Positions 9,624 through 19,979 of a stretch of DNA of 64,000 nt are shown piece by piece. Source of the DNA: Centrapalus pauciflorus (Eukaryota; Streptophyta; Magnoliopsida; Asterales; Asteraceae); assembly GCA_020465985.1 (NCBI GenBank), contig JAANYP010000190.1, positions 62,001 to 126,000 on the forward strand, given 5' to 3'. Below the pieces are notes generated by a model, which did no database searches, was not told where the DNA came from, and saw only the letters and a list, made by a program, of their open reading frames with translations. A program made the translations under genes and the position numbers. Each line of letters opens with the position of its first letter. Position 1 is the stretch's first letter.

Positions 9624-12443
9624 TCAGATACTTTTCAACATCTCTGCCTTTGTCTCCCAAGTGTGATTCGCTCCCTTATGATGCTTCCAACGTACAAGCA
9701 CCATTTCAATCTCCTTGCATCTTAATTTCTTCACATTTGTATCTAACACACGTTCCGGCTCTTCTACATACCGGAGCCTTTCATCAATCTGCAACTCCGT
9801 GTGATCTGCCCAATCTTCGTTTTCGGTTGTGAACGACTTTCTAAGGTTCCCCACATGGAACACCGGGTGTATACCTGACATTTCTTCCGGCAACTCCAAC
9901 CGATACGACTGATTGCCTACTTTCTCAGTAATCCTGAATGGTCCGACGAATCTCGGAGCCAACTTTCCTCTTTTTACAAAACGTGTAACACCTCTCATAG
10001 GTGACACCTTCAAATAAACCCAATCATTCACATCAAAACTGATTGGTTTGTGCCTCCTGTCGTAATAACTCTTCTGACAATCCTGGGCCGCTTTCATATT
10101 CTGTCTCACCAACTGAATCTTCTCATTCGTTTCCTGCAATAATGCCGGCCCAGCAATCGGCGTTTCACCGGTTTCCCTCCAACAGGTAGGAGTCCTACAT
10201 CTTCTCCCATATAGAGCTTCAAACGGTGCCTTCTTTATCGCTGCGTGATAACTATTATTGTATGAGAACTCGATCAGTGCCAAATGATCGTCCCAATTAC
10301 CACCGAGATCCAATATGCACGATCGCATCATATCTTCAAGTGTCAGGATAGTCCTTTCACTTTGACCATCAGTTTGCGGACGGTAAGCCGTACTCATTGC
10401 TATTCTCGTACCCAATCCTTCTTGTAAAGCCGACCAAAAATTAGAAGTAAATCGGCTGTCCCGATCAGATACAATGGACTTCGGTACTCCATGTCTAGCA
10501 ACTATCTCGTCCATATAAATGTGAGCCAACTTTTCCAATGAATAGTTTTCCCGAATCGGTATAAAGTGTGCGGACTTAGTTAACCGATCAACTATCACCC
10601 AAATTGCATCGTGTTGACACCTAGTTTTCGGCAACTTTGTGACAAAGTCCATAGTGATATGCTCCCACTTCCATTCCGGGATGGGAAGCGGTTGCAAACT
10701 ACCGTATGGTTGCTGATGTTCGGCTTTCACTAGCCGACAAGTTCTACATCTCTCCACGTACTGGCCTATGTCTTTCTTTAATCCCGGCCACCAAAAGTCT
10801 GCTTTCAGCTCGTTGTACATCTTTGTGCTCCCGGGATGTACAGAACATTTCGATTGGTGAGCTTCTTCTATTATCACATTTCTCATGCCTCCATACTTTG
10901 GCACCCAGACTCTTCCGTAAATTCCTTTCAAACCAGATTCGCTCGTTTCCATATTCTTAATCTGTGACCTTATATCCTCAGCGCCAACATTCTCGTCTTT
11001 CAAGGCTTCCTCCTGCGCGGCCTTAACATCATTTATAATCGTAGATGTTAACATAGTAGATGTCAACATGTAGCAGCAATCCTTAGCATATGCTTTGCGA
11101 CTCAAAGCATCGGCTACCACGTTAGCCTTTCCAGCATGGTAAAGGATTTCACAGTCATAATCCTTTATTAGTTCCATCAAACGTCTCTGTCTCATGTTAA
11201 GTTCTTTCTGGCTGAAAATGTACTTCAGGCTCTTATGATCTGTGTATAATTGACACTTAGTTCCATAGAGATAGTGTCTCCATAATTTCAAAGCAATAGT
11301 GACAGCTGTCATCTCAAGATCATGAGTTGAGTAGTTCTTTTCATGCTGCTTAAGTTGTCTTGAGGCATACGCGATTACCTTTCCACGTTGCATCAATACC
11401 GCACTAAGTCCCAACCTCGAAGCATCCGTGTATACAACAAAATCTTCATTGCCCTCCGGTAGAGAAAGTATCGGTGCTTCACTTAGCGTCCTCTTCAAAA
11501 CATCAAACGCTTCTTGCTGCACAATTTCCCATACAAACGGTGCATTCTTCTTTGTTAACACAGTTAAAGGGACTGCAATCTTTGAAAAGTCCTTTATAAA
11601 TCTCCTATAATAGCCCGCCAGCCCCAGAAAACTTCTGACTTCTGTAGCTGAACGAGGCGGCTCCCAATTCCTTACCGCTTCTACTTTAGCCGGATCTACA
11701 GAAATTCCGGCCCCCGATATCACATGTCCCAAAAATTGAATCTGTTGCAGCCAAAACTCACATTTTGAGAACTTGGCATACAACCTTTCCTTTCTTAACA
11801 ATTCCAATAACTCTTTTAGATGATCAGCGTGTTCGGCTTCAGACTTAGAGTATACCAAAATGTCATCTATAAAAACAATCACCGACTTGTCCAACATCGG
11901 TCTGCAAACTCGGTTCATTAAATCCATAAAAACAGCCGGGGCATTGGTTAACCCAAAAGGCATAACCAAGAACTCGTAATGCCCGTAACGTGTCCTAAAA
12001 GCTGTCTTAGGCACGTCTTCCTCTCGAACTTTTAACTGATGATATCCCGACCTCAGGTCAATCTTAGAAAAGACACAAGCTCTGTGTAACTGATCAAACA
12101 AGTCGTATATCCTCGGCAATGGATACTTGTTCTTAACTGTCAACTTATTCAGCTCCCGGTAGTCGATGCACATCCTCATCGAGCCATCTTTCTTCTTAAC
12201 AAATAACATCGGAACTCCCCACGGTGATGAACTTGGTCGAATGAAGCCCTTATCCAACAACTCCTGGAGTTGTGTCATCATCTCTTTCATTTCAGTAGGA
12301 GCAAGGCGATAAGGGGAACGAGCTACCGGTGCAGCTCCAGGGATCAAGTCAATACGAAATTCCACTTGTCTTTCAGGCGGCACGCCAGACAAGTCTTCCG
12401 GAAACACATCCGGGAATTGTGAAACAACAGGCACATCGACCAC
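9624..12443 (-). CDS. Gypsy G1 pol: reverse transcriptase, RNase H, integrase, chromodomain-like tail
   Basis: This is a 939-codon frame without stops, the best-preserved enzyme in the window. Reverse transcriptase covers about residues 25-270, with FIDD at about 191-194 as the YxDD-type active site. RNase H is at about 325-460 (first Asp in VVYTDAS). The integrase zinc site has AHQSKCSVHPG followed by CRTC, and the core has MDF, SDRDSRF and the DGQSERT glutamate. The GPF motif is in LAPRFVGPFRI, and the last 60 residues (YVEEPERVLDTNVKKL onward) look like a degenerate chromodomain. The first codon is an artefact: in G2 this region is fused in frame to the protease, and G1 has lost one base near 12440. 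Without that lesion it would be part of one gag-pol frame. Confidence 0.93.
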   Translation of the reverse strand: MVDVPVVSQFPDVFPEDLSGVPPERQVEFRIDLIPGAAPVARSPYRLAPTEMKEMMTQLQELLDKGFIRPSSSPWGVPMLFVKKKDGSMRMCIDYRELNKLTVKNKYPLPRIYDLFDQLHRACVFSKIDLRSGYHQLKVREEDVPKTAFRTRYGHYEFLVMPFGLTNAPAVFMDLMNRVCRPMLDKSVIVFIDDILVYSKSEAEHADHLKELLELLRKERLYAKFSKCEFWLQQIQFLGHVISGAGISVDPAKVEAVRNWEPPRSATEVRSFLGLAGYYRRFIKDFSKIAVPLTVLTKKNAPFVWEIVQQEAFDVLKRTLSEAPILSLPEGNEDFVVYTDASRLGLSAVLMQRGKVIAYASRQLKQHEKNYSTHDLEMTAVTIALKLWRHYLYGTKCQLYTDHKSLKYIFSQKELNMRQRRLMELIKDYDCEILYHAGKANVVADALSRKAYAKDCCYMLTSTMLTSTIINDVKAAQEEALKDENVGAEDIRSQIKNMETSESGLKGIYGRVWVPKYGGMRNVIIEEAHQSKCSVHPGSTKMYNELKADFWWPGLKKDIGQYVERCRTCRLVKAEHQQPYGSLQPLPIPEWKWEHITMDFVTKLPKTRCQHDAIWVIVDRLTKSAHFIPIRENYSLEKLAHIYMDEIVARHGVPKSIVSDRDSRFTSNFWSALQEGLGTRIAMSTAYRPQTDGQSERTILTLEDMMRSCILDLGGNWDDHLALIEFSYNNSYHAAIKKAPFEALYGRRCRTPTCWRETGETPIAGPALLQETNEKIQLVRQNMKAAQDCQKSYYDRRHKPISFDVNDWVYLKVSPMRGVTRFVKRGKLAPRFVGPFRITEKVGNQSYRLELPEEMSGIHPVFHVGNLRKSFTTENEDWADHTELQIDERLRYVEEPERVLDTNVKKLRCKEIEMVLVRWKHHKGANHTWETKAEMLKSI

Positions 12444-13030
12444 GTCTTCTTCTCAGCCTTGGCATCTATAGCATATGCCAGGTAGGCGTCACATCCCTTT
12501 GCAACAAGCTTTCGAGCTTTTGCAATAGTCAACAAACACAGATCCCCACTTTTCCTATCCCCATAAATACAGATCTCACGCCCCTCCGGAGTAGTTATCT
12601 TTATCATCCGCTTCTTACATACTATGTGGGCTTCATTCTCTATCAACCAATCCATCCCGATAATCACATCAAATTCACTAAACTCGATCGGAATCAAGCC
12701 CAAATTGAAGACTACATCTTCAATCACTAATGTGCAGTTACGGTATACGTGGTCTACCTTGACTAAAGTATTACTAGCAGTTTCAATATCTAGTACAGCA
12801 GATAGCTTAGACAAAGGCATGGCAAGTTGTTGTACAAACATAGTAGATACAAACGAGCGGTTGGCACCAGAATCAAACAACACTCGTGCAGGTAAAGAGT
12901 TTACAATAAACATACCCGTGACCACCTCCGGGTTTTCCCTGGCCTCTTCCGCAGTAATCTGAAATGCACGAGCCGGTGCCCTTTGTGGCTGGTTCCGGCG
13001 GTTGACTGAACCACCACTAGATCCCCAGAT
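12344..13030 (-). pseudogene. Gypsy G1 aspartic protease segment
   Basis: This is the middle part of the gag-pol frame. The retropepsin active site is in ARVLFDSGANRSFVS and the second half contains FDVIIGMDWL. It matches G2 at 45640-46140 almost residue for residue. The frame is open as part of 12344-13078. However, a one-base deletion in a G-run near 13020 separates it from gag, and another near 12440 separates it from the reverse transcriptase. As it stands it could not be made as a gag-pol fusion. Confidence 0.88.
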
Positions 13031-14154
13031 GATCGTGTTGTCGATGGAGCAGCAGCTGCTAGAGCATTCTTTCGACAATTCCGACTATAGTGCCCCCATA
13101 CCCCACACTTATGGCAAGCATCAGATTTCCGTGGGCATTCATTCTGAAAGTGGCCCAACTCTCCGCAGCAAAAACACGCACGTCCATTAGTACACTTGCC
13201 AAAGTGTTCCAGATGACACTTGTTACAGTATTGTGGCTCGGTGTTGATGGAGTATGCACGAGCACGACCGGAAGAACTAGACTGTCGACGGTATGACTGT
13301 TGCGGCGAGTACTGCGATGATCGTGAAGAACCAGAATAACCTCCTTCGCGTTGACGTTTAGGTGGTGAAGGTTGAGTTGGGTTAGCTGAAGCAGCAGCGG
13401 ACCCCATCACGTATCCAGACATACTTAGAATCTGTTCAACATTTTTGGCGGCTTCCAATAGACCAGCAAATGTGGGGTAGCGTACATTGCTCATCACCCT
13501 CCGAATCTCAAGATCCAGACCAGCCTCAAACCTGGTCACTTTTCTTTCCTCAGTATCCACCTGATGAGGCGCGAACAAACTCAGCCTCGTAAACTCTACA
13601 GCATACTGGGACACAGACTTAGTCCCCTGAATTAACGTCATGAACTTAGCCTCCAATCTTCGGCGCTCATCGGCCGGGCAGTATTGCTGAGTGAAAACTT
13701 CAGTGAACTCAGCCCATTTCATTACAGCAACCTTCTCCATTGTTAGAGCATTCACCATCGAGTTCCACCACATTATTGCGTCTTTGGTGAACATGGCAGT
13801 AGCGAATCGGACCATATCCTTCTCAACACAATCGCTGATTCGGAAAGTCCTTTCTGTAGCTGTTATCCACTCCAATGCAGTAACAGCATCCCCCAACCCA
13901 GTAAATTCAACGGCTCCATTTCCTTTAAAGTCTTTAAACCGACAACCCCTGGGCTTATTAGATGACCCAGTGTTGTCATCTTGCTCGTCATTGTTTCCTC
14001 CCTCTTTTTCCTTATTCTTCCTCTTATCTTCCCTTCGCTTAGCTTCGGCCTCATCTCGAGCCCGACACTGATCTTGAATCATCTGATTTTGCTCAGCCAT
14101 CAAGGCTAGCATCATTTCCCTCGTCTCTTCTGGTGTCATTCCTCCTCCAGACAT
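13020..14154 (-). CDS. Gypsy G1 gag
   Basis: This is a gag protein of about 375 residues up to the frameshift. It begins MSGGGMTPEETREMM and continues with a highly charged stretch. The retrotransposon gag fold spans residues about 75-230 (ALEWITATERTFRISD, then IMWWNSMVNAL). A Ser/Gln/Arg-rich linker follows, then three Cys/His fingers: CNKCHLEHFGKC, CFCCGELGHFQNEC and CHKCGVWGHYSRNC. The last two are standard C-x2-C-x4-H-x4-C knuckles. The ATG at 14154 is 3 nt after a good splice acceptor (TTTCATATTTCAG). The open frame continues to 12901 only in the wrong frame after the one-base loss near 13020. Confidence 0.92.
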
Positions 14155-14157
14155 GTT

Positions 14158-14611
14158 CTGAAATATGAAACATATAACTTATTTAGTAACATGTCATTCG
14201 TTTATAGACACCACCCAATTGTCCCATATGATAGTCAATATTCTTATGATTACTAGATCGTAACCTATCTTAGTTCAGATCATTACTTAAAATCACTACA
14301 TGTCACCATAATGTTTGAGACCAAGACCTCACGGACACTTGAATCTCAAACTACTGCTCTGATACCATACGCTGTGACACCCTTGCCACATTAACCACCA
14401 ATTACAATTCACCCAGGATTACTCACCAACAAACAGATATATAATGATCTGATACCTTAATTAAAGTGCGGAAGCAAAATACATAATAAAATAATACAAA
14501 CGTGACATACACCCTACGGTGCTACATAGGTTACACATCTAAGTCTACAAATCCAAATGTATTACATCATCTCCAATATTTATTACAACATTGATTCCAT
14601 AAATTAAATAC
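14158..14611 (-). other. Predicted intron 2 of G1 leader
   Basis: The donor is AATTTG/GTATTT at 14612-14611 and the acceptor is CATATTTCAG/AAC at 14159-14158, 3 nt before the gag ATG. The intron would remove the end of the LTR, the PBS and the untranslated region with its upstream ATGs. The same sites are present in G2 (44019-44475). This is a prediction only. Confidence 0.6.
14356..14367 (-). promoter_or_regulatory. Primer binding site of Gypsy G1
   Basis: The minus strand reads TGGTATCAGAGC (initiator tRNA-Met), five bases inside the 5' LTR. Confidence 0.95.
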
Positions 14612-16497
14612 CAAATTAAAACAGTGGAAATCTTCAAATACTTCAATAAACGTCCTAGCTAGACGGTCCCGCAGCGGATTTCCCTTTTCCTGTAAAATGT
14701 AACAACTGAGGGGTAAGCTAAACCTTAGTGAATACCATATGATTTTACACATTCTACAAATCATTATGATGCCACCCAGAGTAACCGCGGTAACACATAC
14801 CGTATACTTCACACGTACTCTAAGTACGCAAACCCGAGCCGCAGCTCCTTCGAGCTGACACTCGGCATATGAAAAACCAACCATCTGAGGCAGACATTAC
14901 ATCGGGGATGACTTACTGTCTATCTTGACCACAGAGGTGTCAAACTCTTGGTCATATAGCACAGTAACATCAGAATACAGATGCGACCACGCAGGTCCAT
15001 CGAAAGGATGCACAACAAATGAACGGACATGCAACAAGTATGAAAGTGCATCAACATATACGCATGTTAGTAGAGTGCCAAACGAATATGAAACAACATG
15101 CCTCAGCAGGCAATGCAAACATAATGCAGATGCAGCAATGTAAAAATCAAAGGTACTCACAGTGGGTGCGTTATTATTCTTTAAGCAATATTATTTCTCC
15201 TCGGGATTTCAACCGGATCCACAAAGTACCCCACTGTGGGTTAAACAACACCACAAGGGACCTGTTAAATCAGTTTTAACAACACATTGTGTCAATAACG
15301 TGTTTAATTTCATAAAACTTAATTTTATAATTCTTGCAAAATTTTGGTCCCAATTTCGGATCTATGTCCGAATTCGGACCCCACCCGAATTCGGACCCCA
15401 GTTCGGATCCCACATGCATCCTAATTCGGATCCCACATAAATCCAAATTCGGTCCCCTTTAATTTCGGACCCAAGCTAATTCGGACCATATCCTGATTCG
15501 GTCCCCAACCGAATTAGTACCTCAACCGAAATTTCAATACTTGGAAATTATTATGCTAATCTGAAATCTGGGCACATCCGAATTCGGACCAGATCCGAGT
15601 TCATCTCGGATCCGAATTCGGACCCCAACCCCATTCGAACATGTGCAGTTTTGAATATTATTTTCCAGATTTAATCCAAGTCATTTTTGGTACTTTTTCA
15701 ATACATGAAATAAATTATACCAACTTAAATACACTTAATTTCAAGCATTTTAACACTAATATTAACATGCTTTCATACCACATTCAACCCTTTTTAACTC
15801 TTTTTCATCATCCATCGACCCACACACACTAAAACACACACTAAATGCTCAAATCCATACTTTCAGTTCGAATCAGGAGCTGAAATTTAATATGTAGCAT
15901 CAATAACACTAGATTTAAACTAATCCACAATAGTATCATACATGCATGAGCATTTGAATCCCCAAATCTCAGTTTCGGTTCTTATAAAAACCGACCCAAA
16001 AACTCTAAATTTCGAAGAGTTGAAGTAATATTTACCTTATATCGTCAATTGCAGATGTTTTAGTTCCTTCCTAGCAATCTTGATTCCAATTTTCAGCTTC
16101 AAATAGCAACTTTTCGATGATTCTTCAATTTGTAGAGAGAGAGAGAGCCGAGAGATGAGAGATGGTAGAGAGAGTGGGAAAAATTCAAATGAATTAAATT
16201 AAAGACATTCCCCCTTTTATTCTCCATTTTCATCTTTTGACACATCTAACCCCTCAACTCATCCGGTTCCATAAATACTGATTATGATTATATAAATAAA
16301 GAATCCATCTTTATTTATTATCCTTAATAATTAAATAATTATTTTCACTTAATACTTTAAAATTCTAAATTTCCAAATAATACAACAAAGTTTATAATTA
16401 ATCCCAATTCCGTACCAACTTTCATAATTCAACTTAAATTACATTAATTTATACTTAATAACTTCATATACAATAATTTAAATCCGAGGATGTTACA
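14373..16497 (-). repeat. 5' LTR of Gypsy G1
   Basis: This is a 2125-bp LTR bounded by TG and CA, uninterrupted and thus the reference for the split 3' LTR. In transcription order it holds a TATA-like GAGAATAAAAGGGG (16211-16224), a CT-rich start region, a splice donor at 16036/16035, the AATTCGG word array, the conserved CCCACTGTG block (about 15159-15240) and a splice acceptor at 14690. The outer end is followed by TSD CCATG at 16498-16502. Confidence 0.95.
14690..16035 (-). other. Predicted LTR-internal intron 1 of G1
   Basis: The donor is ATATAAG/GTAAATATT (16036/16035) and the acceptor is CAGTTGTTACATTTTACAG/GAAAAGG (14690/14689). The length is 1346 bp, and both sites are conserved in G2 (42643-43942). 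The same sites in the 3' LTR are at 9102 and 2520. Confidence 0.6.
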
Positions 16498-17563
16498 CCA
16501 TGGCCAGTTGCCATTGAAGATCCATTTCCTTCAAATCATCAGGATCCACCTGATCATAGTCCTCTTCCCATAATGCAGGATCGTTAATTTTTCCTTGTAC
16601 ACAATTTCCATATGCTGCAACAAACGAAGCCAACAGATTCAGATGAGTTTGGGCTGATTGTGCACTCATAGGCATCTTTGTGTACTGTAGGGAAGTAGAT
16701 GCAGAATTAGTCGGTTTATCTTCCGATTTTGAATACCTTAAGAATGCCTGACTGCTTGTTTCTTCTACTTCCACTGGGATAGACGCTTCTCCCGAATAGA
16801 AAGCTGTAGTTGTCTTCAGTTCACTTGCAACACACGGTCTTGTCTTACCAAAATACATTTCTGGATCTTGGACTTGATCATATTCCCGTTCCTTCTTTTG
16901 CAACTGAAAATTGTAAGCTCTCAGCGTTCCTATGACCCCTTCTAGAGTGAGAGTCTCAAAATTTTCTTCATCAAGCTTGATCAGCGCTGTGTACATTTCC
17001 CACTTCGTAGGTAAAGCATCAAGAAGCTTTTCTATTTTCTCAGTCTCTTTATAATCAACATCGTGATTATCCAGCTCTGTCAATAAATGATAGAACCTTT
17101 TGATCGTCTCATCCAACTTTTCGTTTTTCAATGCTTTGAAAATTGCAAACTGCTGTTTTAGCATCTCGGTCCTTCCTTTTCGAACCCTCGGAATTCCGTC
17201 ACACCATTTCTCGAGTGCATCCCATAGCTCTTTAGCTGTACGATGAAACCTGAAGGTGTGTAAAATCTCCTGAGGTAATGCCATGCGAATAATGGAAAAA
17301 GCTCTGTTCTCGGCCTCATACAGTTTCTTGTCATCATCTTTCATCTTCTGATATGTCAAGACTCTTTGACGGCCCTCAAACTCCTGAGTAGGTGGAATGT
17401 ATCCCTCGTCGATACAGATCCACATTCGCATGTCGTTGAAACGCACAAAGTCAGCAAACCTATCATTCCACCAGTAGTAATCCTCCAACCTCATCAGTTT
17501 CGGCGGAGAATTTGCCTTGCCGACTTCGTGGTCCATTTCAATAAACTTTTGCAAACTAGTCAT
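16498..17563 (-). CDS. Copia A1 gag, N-terminal part (UBN2-type)
   Basis: This is the N-terminal 355 residues of Copia gag (start ATG at 17563, MTSLQKFIEMDHEV). It shows the plant Copia gag (UBN2) pattern: WNDRFADFVRF near residue 32, AKELWDALEKW near 112, LDETIKRFYHLLTEL near 155 and KLLDALPTKWEMYTALIK near 183. It packages element RNA into virus-like particles. The frame is open up to the G1 insertion, whose TSD begins at 16498. The last codons before the stop at 16493 are read out of the G1 LTR. The gene continues at 2197. Confidence 0.9.
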
Positions 17564-18112
17564 CCTTTCTAAACTTTTTGAATTCGAACTTAGGTAACTT
17601 AATTTAAAATTAATTAAAATTAACCCTTTCGAACTTAGGTAAGTTTGAAGTAGGTTAAAATTAATTTGAAATTAAATTCAAAATTTAGTAAGTTCGAAAT
17701 AAACAAATTCGAAGGTCTGACAAGTTCGAGATTTCTGGAAAGTTCAATGTCTGACAAATTCGAATGCTAGCAAGTTCGAATTTCAGCCAAATTCGAATGA
17801 AACCCTAAATCAAGTTCGAGAGGAGCGTATTTTCTGACAAGTTTGAATTTTCAGATAAATTAGAACAAACCCTAATACCCCTATGTTCGAGCGCCGCAAG
17901 TTCGAAAAACGGCCAAAAGTTCGATTTTTTTTTAAAGTTTCAGTTTAAACCAATGTTTTTAGGATTAAAAACAATGATTTCGACTAAAATGATGAACTAA
18001 TGTGAACTTTTCACCGTTATCTTGCTTGTATTACTCGAAAAACTAACCAAAGATGTAATTTTTCCGTCCAAAAACGCTAAGAAACCAAGAATGTTGATTA
18101 TTAACACCCTTA
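17564..18112 (-). other. Leader of Copia A1
   Basis: This is 549 bp between PBS and gag with no gene. It is filled with the word AAGTTCGAA and close variants at irregular spacing (about 17580-17920). The same word fills the ORFX leader of A4 (38960-39660), and its half GAACTT forms the 12-bp repeat in the family A LTRs. Confidence 0.75.
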
Positions 18113-18126
18113 AAGCTTTGATACCA
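18113..18126 (-). promoter_or_regulatory. Primer binding site of Copia A1
   Basis: The minus strand reads TGGTATCAAAGCTT, an initiator tRNA-Met type site 2 nt inside the LTR at 18129-18784. Confidence 0.85.
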
Positions 18127-18128
18127 CT

Positions 18129-18784
18129 TCTAAGGTCACCTACCTACGGATCCAATCTTGACGCGACACCGTCCAACGAGGGCGGAATCCTCGTTAGCAG
18201 TTTGCCGGATAGATCAAACACACGAAACACGGAAACACACACGATGATAGACGCAACGACGAATGTCCTGACACGTGATTCTCTCCAAGAACACACACAC
18301 AAACCTCTGCAAGTTCGTAATCGCCCTCTGCCTTAATTCTCTACAAAAGTTATTAATTAAAACGGATTAACCCTTCATTATAACACTCAGATTCAAACTT
18401 GCCTTGGACAAGTTCGAGAGGGCCCAAGCCCACGAACTTGTCCACCATAAGTTCGAACTATGGCCTTTGAACTTATTCTAGAACTTGTCTTTGAACTTGT
18501 TCTAGAACTTATGTTTGAACTTACCTTTGAACTTATGTTTGAACTTACCTTTGAACTTATGTTTGAACTTATGTTTGAACATATATTGGAACTTATTGTA
18601 AAACATCATTTACAACCAGTTCAAACATATATACAATGAAAATCAAACATATATCAAACATATGACAAACATATAAGAAGCATGTGTATAACAAGCATCT
18701 ATTAATATGCAATTACGAACAAATTAACTATTACAAAATGTCATCTATACTTAGATTGCTATCTTCACACAGGATGCACTAACA
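18129..18784 (-). repeat. Family A LTR shared by A1 (5') and A2 (3')
   Basis: This is a 656-bp LTR. Its left end, TCTAAGGTCACC, corresponds to TGTAAGGTCACC in the A3 copy, and its right end is GCACTAACA. A PBS lies to its left and a PPT to its right. It is therefore at once the 5' LTR of A1 and the 3' LTR of A2. Related LTRs are at 33729-34319 and 35269-35847, all sharing TCTTGACGCGACACCGTCCA. Confidence 0.88.
18462..18600. repeat. 12-bp tandem repeat in family A LTR
   Basis: There are about eleven units of the form GAACTTATGTTT or GAACTTACCTTT. Fewer or altered units are at 34100-34215 (A3) and 35615-35665 (A4), so copy number varies between LTRs of one family. Confidence 0.85.
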
Positions 18785-18798
18785 GACTCCCCCTTGAC
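18785..18798 (-). promoter_or_regulatory. Polypurine tract of Copia A2
   Basis: The minus strand reads CGTCAAGGGGGAGTC directly before the LTR. It is 36 bp from the stop codon of the A2 ORFX. Confidence 0.88.
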
Positions 18799-18833
18799 GA
18801 TAGCTTCTAACTATATATATATTGTCTAAGTAC

Positions 18834-19979
18834 TCAAACTATACAAACTACTATACAAACTCTAACCACCTTCTGGAAATTCCTTCCTTCTGATCTCCAG
18901 CCTTCATGAAAGAAAATCGGCTGATCATGAAGTTTTCTCAGGTCGTCCTTGGATAAGTTGATCAGATGCAGTGGATCGTACACTTTCAAAATAGTCTTTT
19001 CATCTTGATCCTCCATCAGCGTTTCAGCCGTCTCATTGTCAACATACCACCACTTCATGTTGCTAAGTACATCCTGTGGCATTGACTTCATCGGCACTTT
19101 CTTGAGACATCGGACTGGCTTGTAAACCATCCTAGCCCAAGGCTTTCCGATGTGGAGATCTATTCTTGACTGGTGTTCTAATCTTTTTTCTGACCTTGAC
19201 TTTTTTCTTTCAATCTTTCCAGACCTCCCTTCCTTTCTGATGATTTTAGCTATAACTTCAGCGTAGGGGTCGTCTCCCAAGTTGATAAGCTCTTTCCAGG
19301 CCAGTTCCTTTACTTCACATTTGGCCAGAGTATTGAAAACCTTCAAAGTTCTCCTTAAGTACTGAAGCCCATCTCTTCTCTTGAGCACGAATAGCTGCAG
19401 TGCTCTATCAAAGAACCAGCTTAAGATCCCTCCTGAGAGATTTCGAGGACTTGGCAATCTCATTCTCTTCTTCACTGCCAGATCTATCTTCTTCTCCTCC
19501 TTCCTGAACCATAGCTTTATCATTTTTTCTCTTGTTTGTTCCTTTTCAACTACTTCAGGTTCTGATTCATCTGTATATGCTAGGTTAAGCTCAGCCAGAT
19601 CTATCACATTCTGATCATTATGTATATATTGTTTAGTGATAGGTTGCCTTGGGATAACTACTTCATCAACATTGTCATCCTCATCTTCTATAACCTCGTC
19701 ATCTAACTTCCATTCCACCACGTCTTCTGGAATGACTTCACCTTCTTCCAAGTCTTCTTGATCAAAACCAAACTCACCTTCATCATCAAGACCCATCAAA
19801 GCTTCAATCATTTCACTTTCAGCAGTTTTTGAAGCCTCACCTTCACCTCCTTCTCTTATACCTGACTGACTAGGCTCCCCCTGAATTTGTGGTTGATGAG
19901 CAATCTTCTGAGAAAAATCTGCTAGCTCACTTTCTCTTTGAGCATCTGGATCATTGCCGTCGTCATCTTCTCTCCTCAT
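18834..19979 (-). CDS. ORFX of Copia A2, C-terminal 381 residues
   Basis: The function of this protein is unknown. The first half is acidic (about residues 60-110, Glu/Asp-rich, with QGEPSQSG encoded by a PPT-like tract at 19873-19886). A middle helical part follows (about 150-260, LSWFFDRALQLFVLKRRDGL), and then the C-terminal module (WARMVYKPVRC, MKWWYVDNETAE, ILKVYDPLHLINLSKDDL, LHDQPIFFHEGWRSEGR). The same module is in A4 (35889-36215), with nearly identical wording. The frame is open but its N-terminal part is cut off near 19980. It lies between the missing pol and the 3' LTR, the place of an env-like gene, but shows no signal peptide or membrane segment. Confidence 0.75.
   Translation of the reverse strand: MRREDDDGNDPDAQRESELADFSQKIAHQPQIQGEPSQSGIREGGEGEASKTAESEMIEALMGLDDEGEFGFDQEDLEEGEVIPEDVVEWKLDDEVIEDEDDNVDEVVIPRQPITKQYIHNDQNVIDLAELNLAYTDESEPEVVEKEQTREKMIKLWFRKEEKKIDLAVKKRMRLPSPRNLSGGILSWFFDRALQLFVLKRRDGLQYLRRTLKVFNTLAKCEVKELAWKELINLGDDPYAEVIAKIIRKEGRSGKIERKKSRSEKRLEHQSRIDLHIGKPWARMVYKPVRCLKKVPMKSMPQDVLSNMKWWYVDNETAETLMEDQDEKTILKVYDPLHLINLSKDDLRKLHDQPIFFHEGWRSEGRNFQKVVRVCIVVCIV

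Larger units (their letters stand above)
2203..16497 (-). mobile_element. Gypsy G1, complete Ty3/Gypsy element inserted in Copia A1 gag
   Basis: This is a full minus-strand Ty3/Gypsy element with 2.1-kb LTRs at 14373-16497 (5') and 2203-9567 (3', split by element N). It is flanked by the 5-bp target duplication CCATG at 2198-2202 and 16498-16502. The order in transcription is LTR, PBS, gag, protease, reverse transcriptase, RNase H, integrase, LTR. Removing it rejoins the A1 gag gene. The pol product ends in a chromodomain-like tail and the LTR starts TGTAACATCC, which suggests the chromovirus (Tekay/Del-like) group; that placement is inference. It is related to, but clearly different from, G2. 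Confidence 0.95.

Noticed and set aside
13691..14071. Plus-strand frame of 126 codons
   Set aside because: It is a shadow of the G1 gag gene on the opposite strand. The zinc-finger gag frame is clearly the coding one.
14356..14367. tRNA-Met gene
   Set aside because: Only the 12-14 nt PBS complement is present here and at 7791, 18113 and 44265. No cloverleaf can be drawn.
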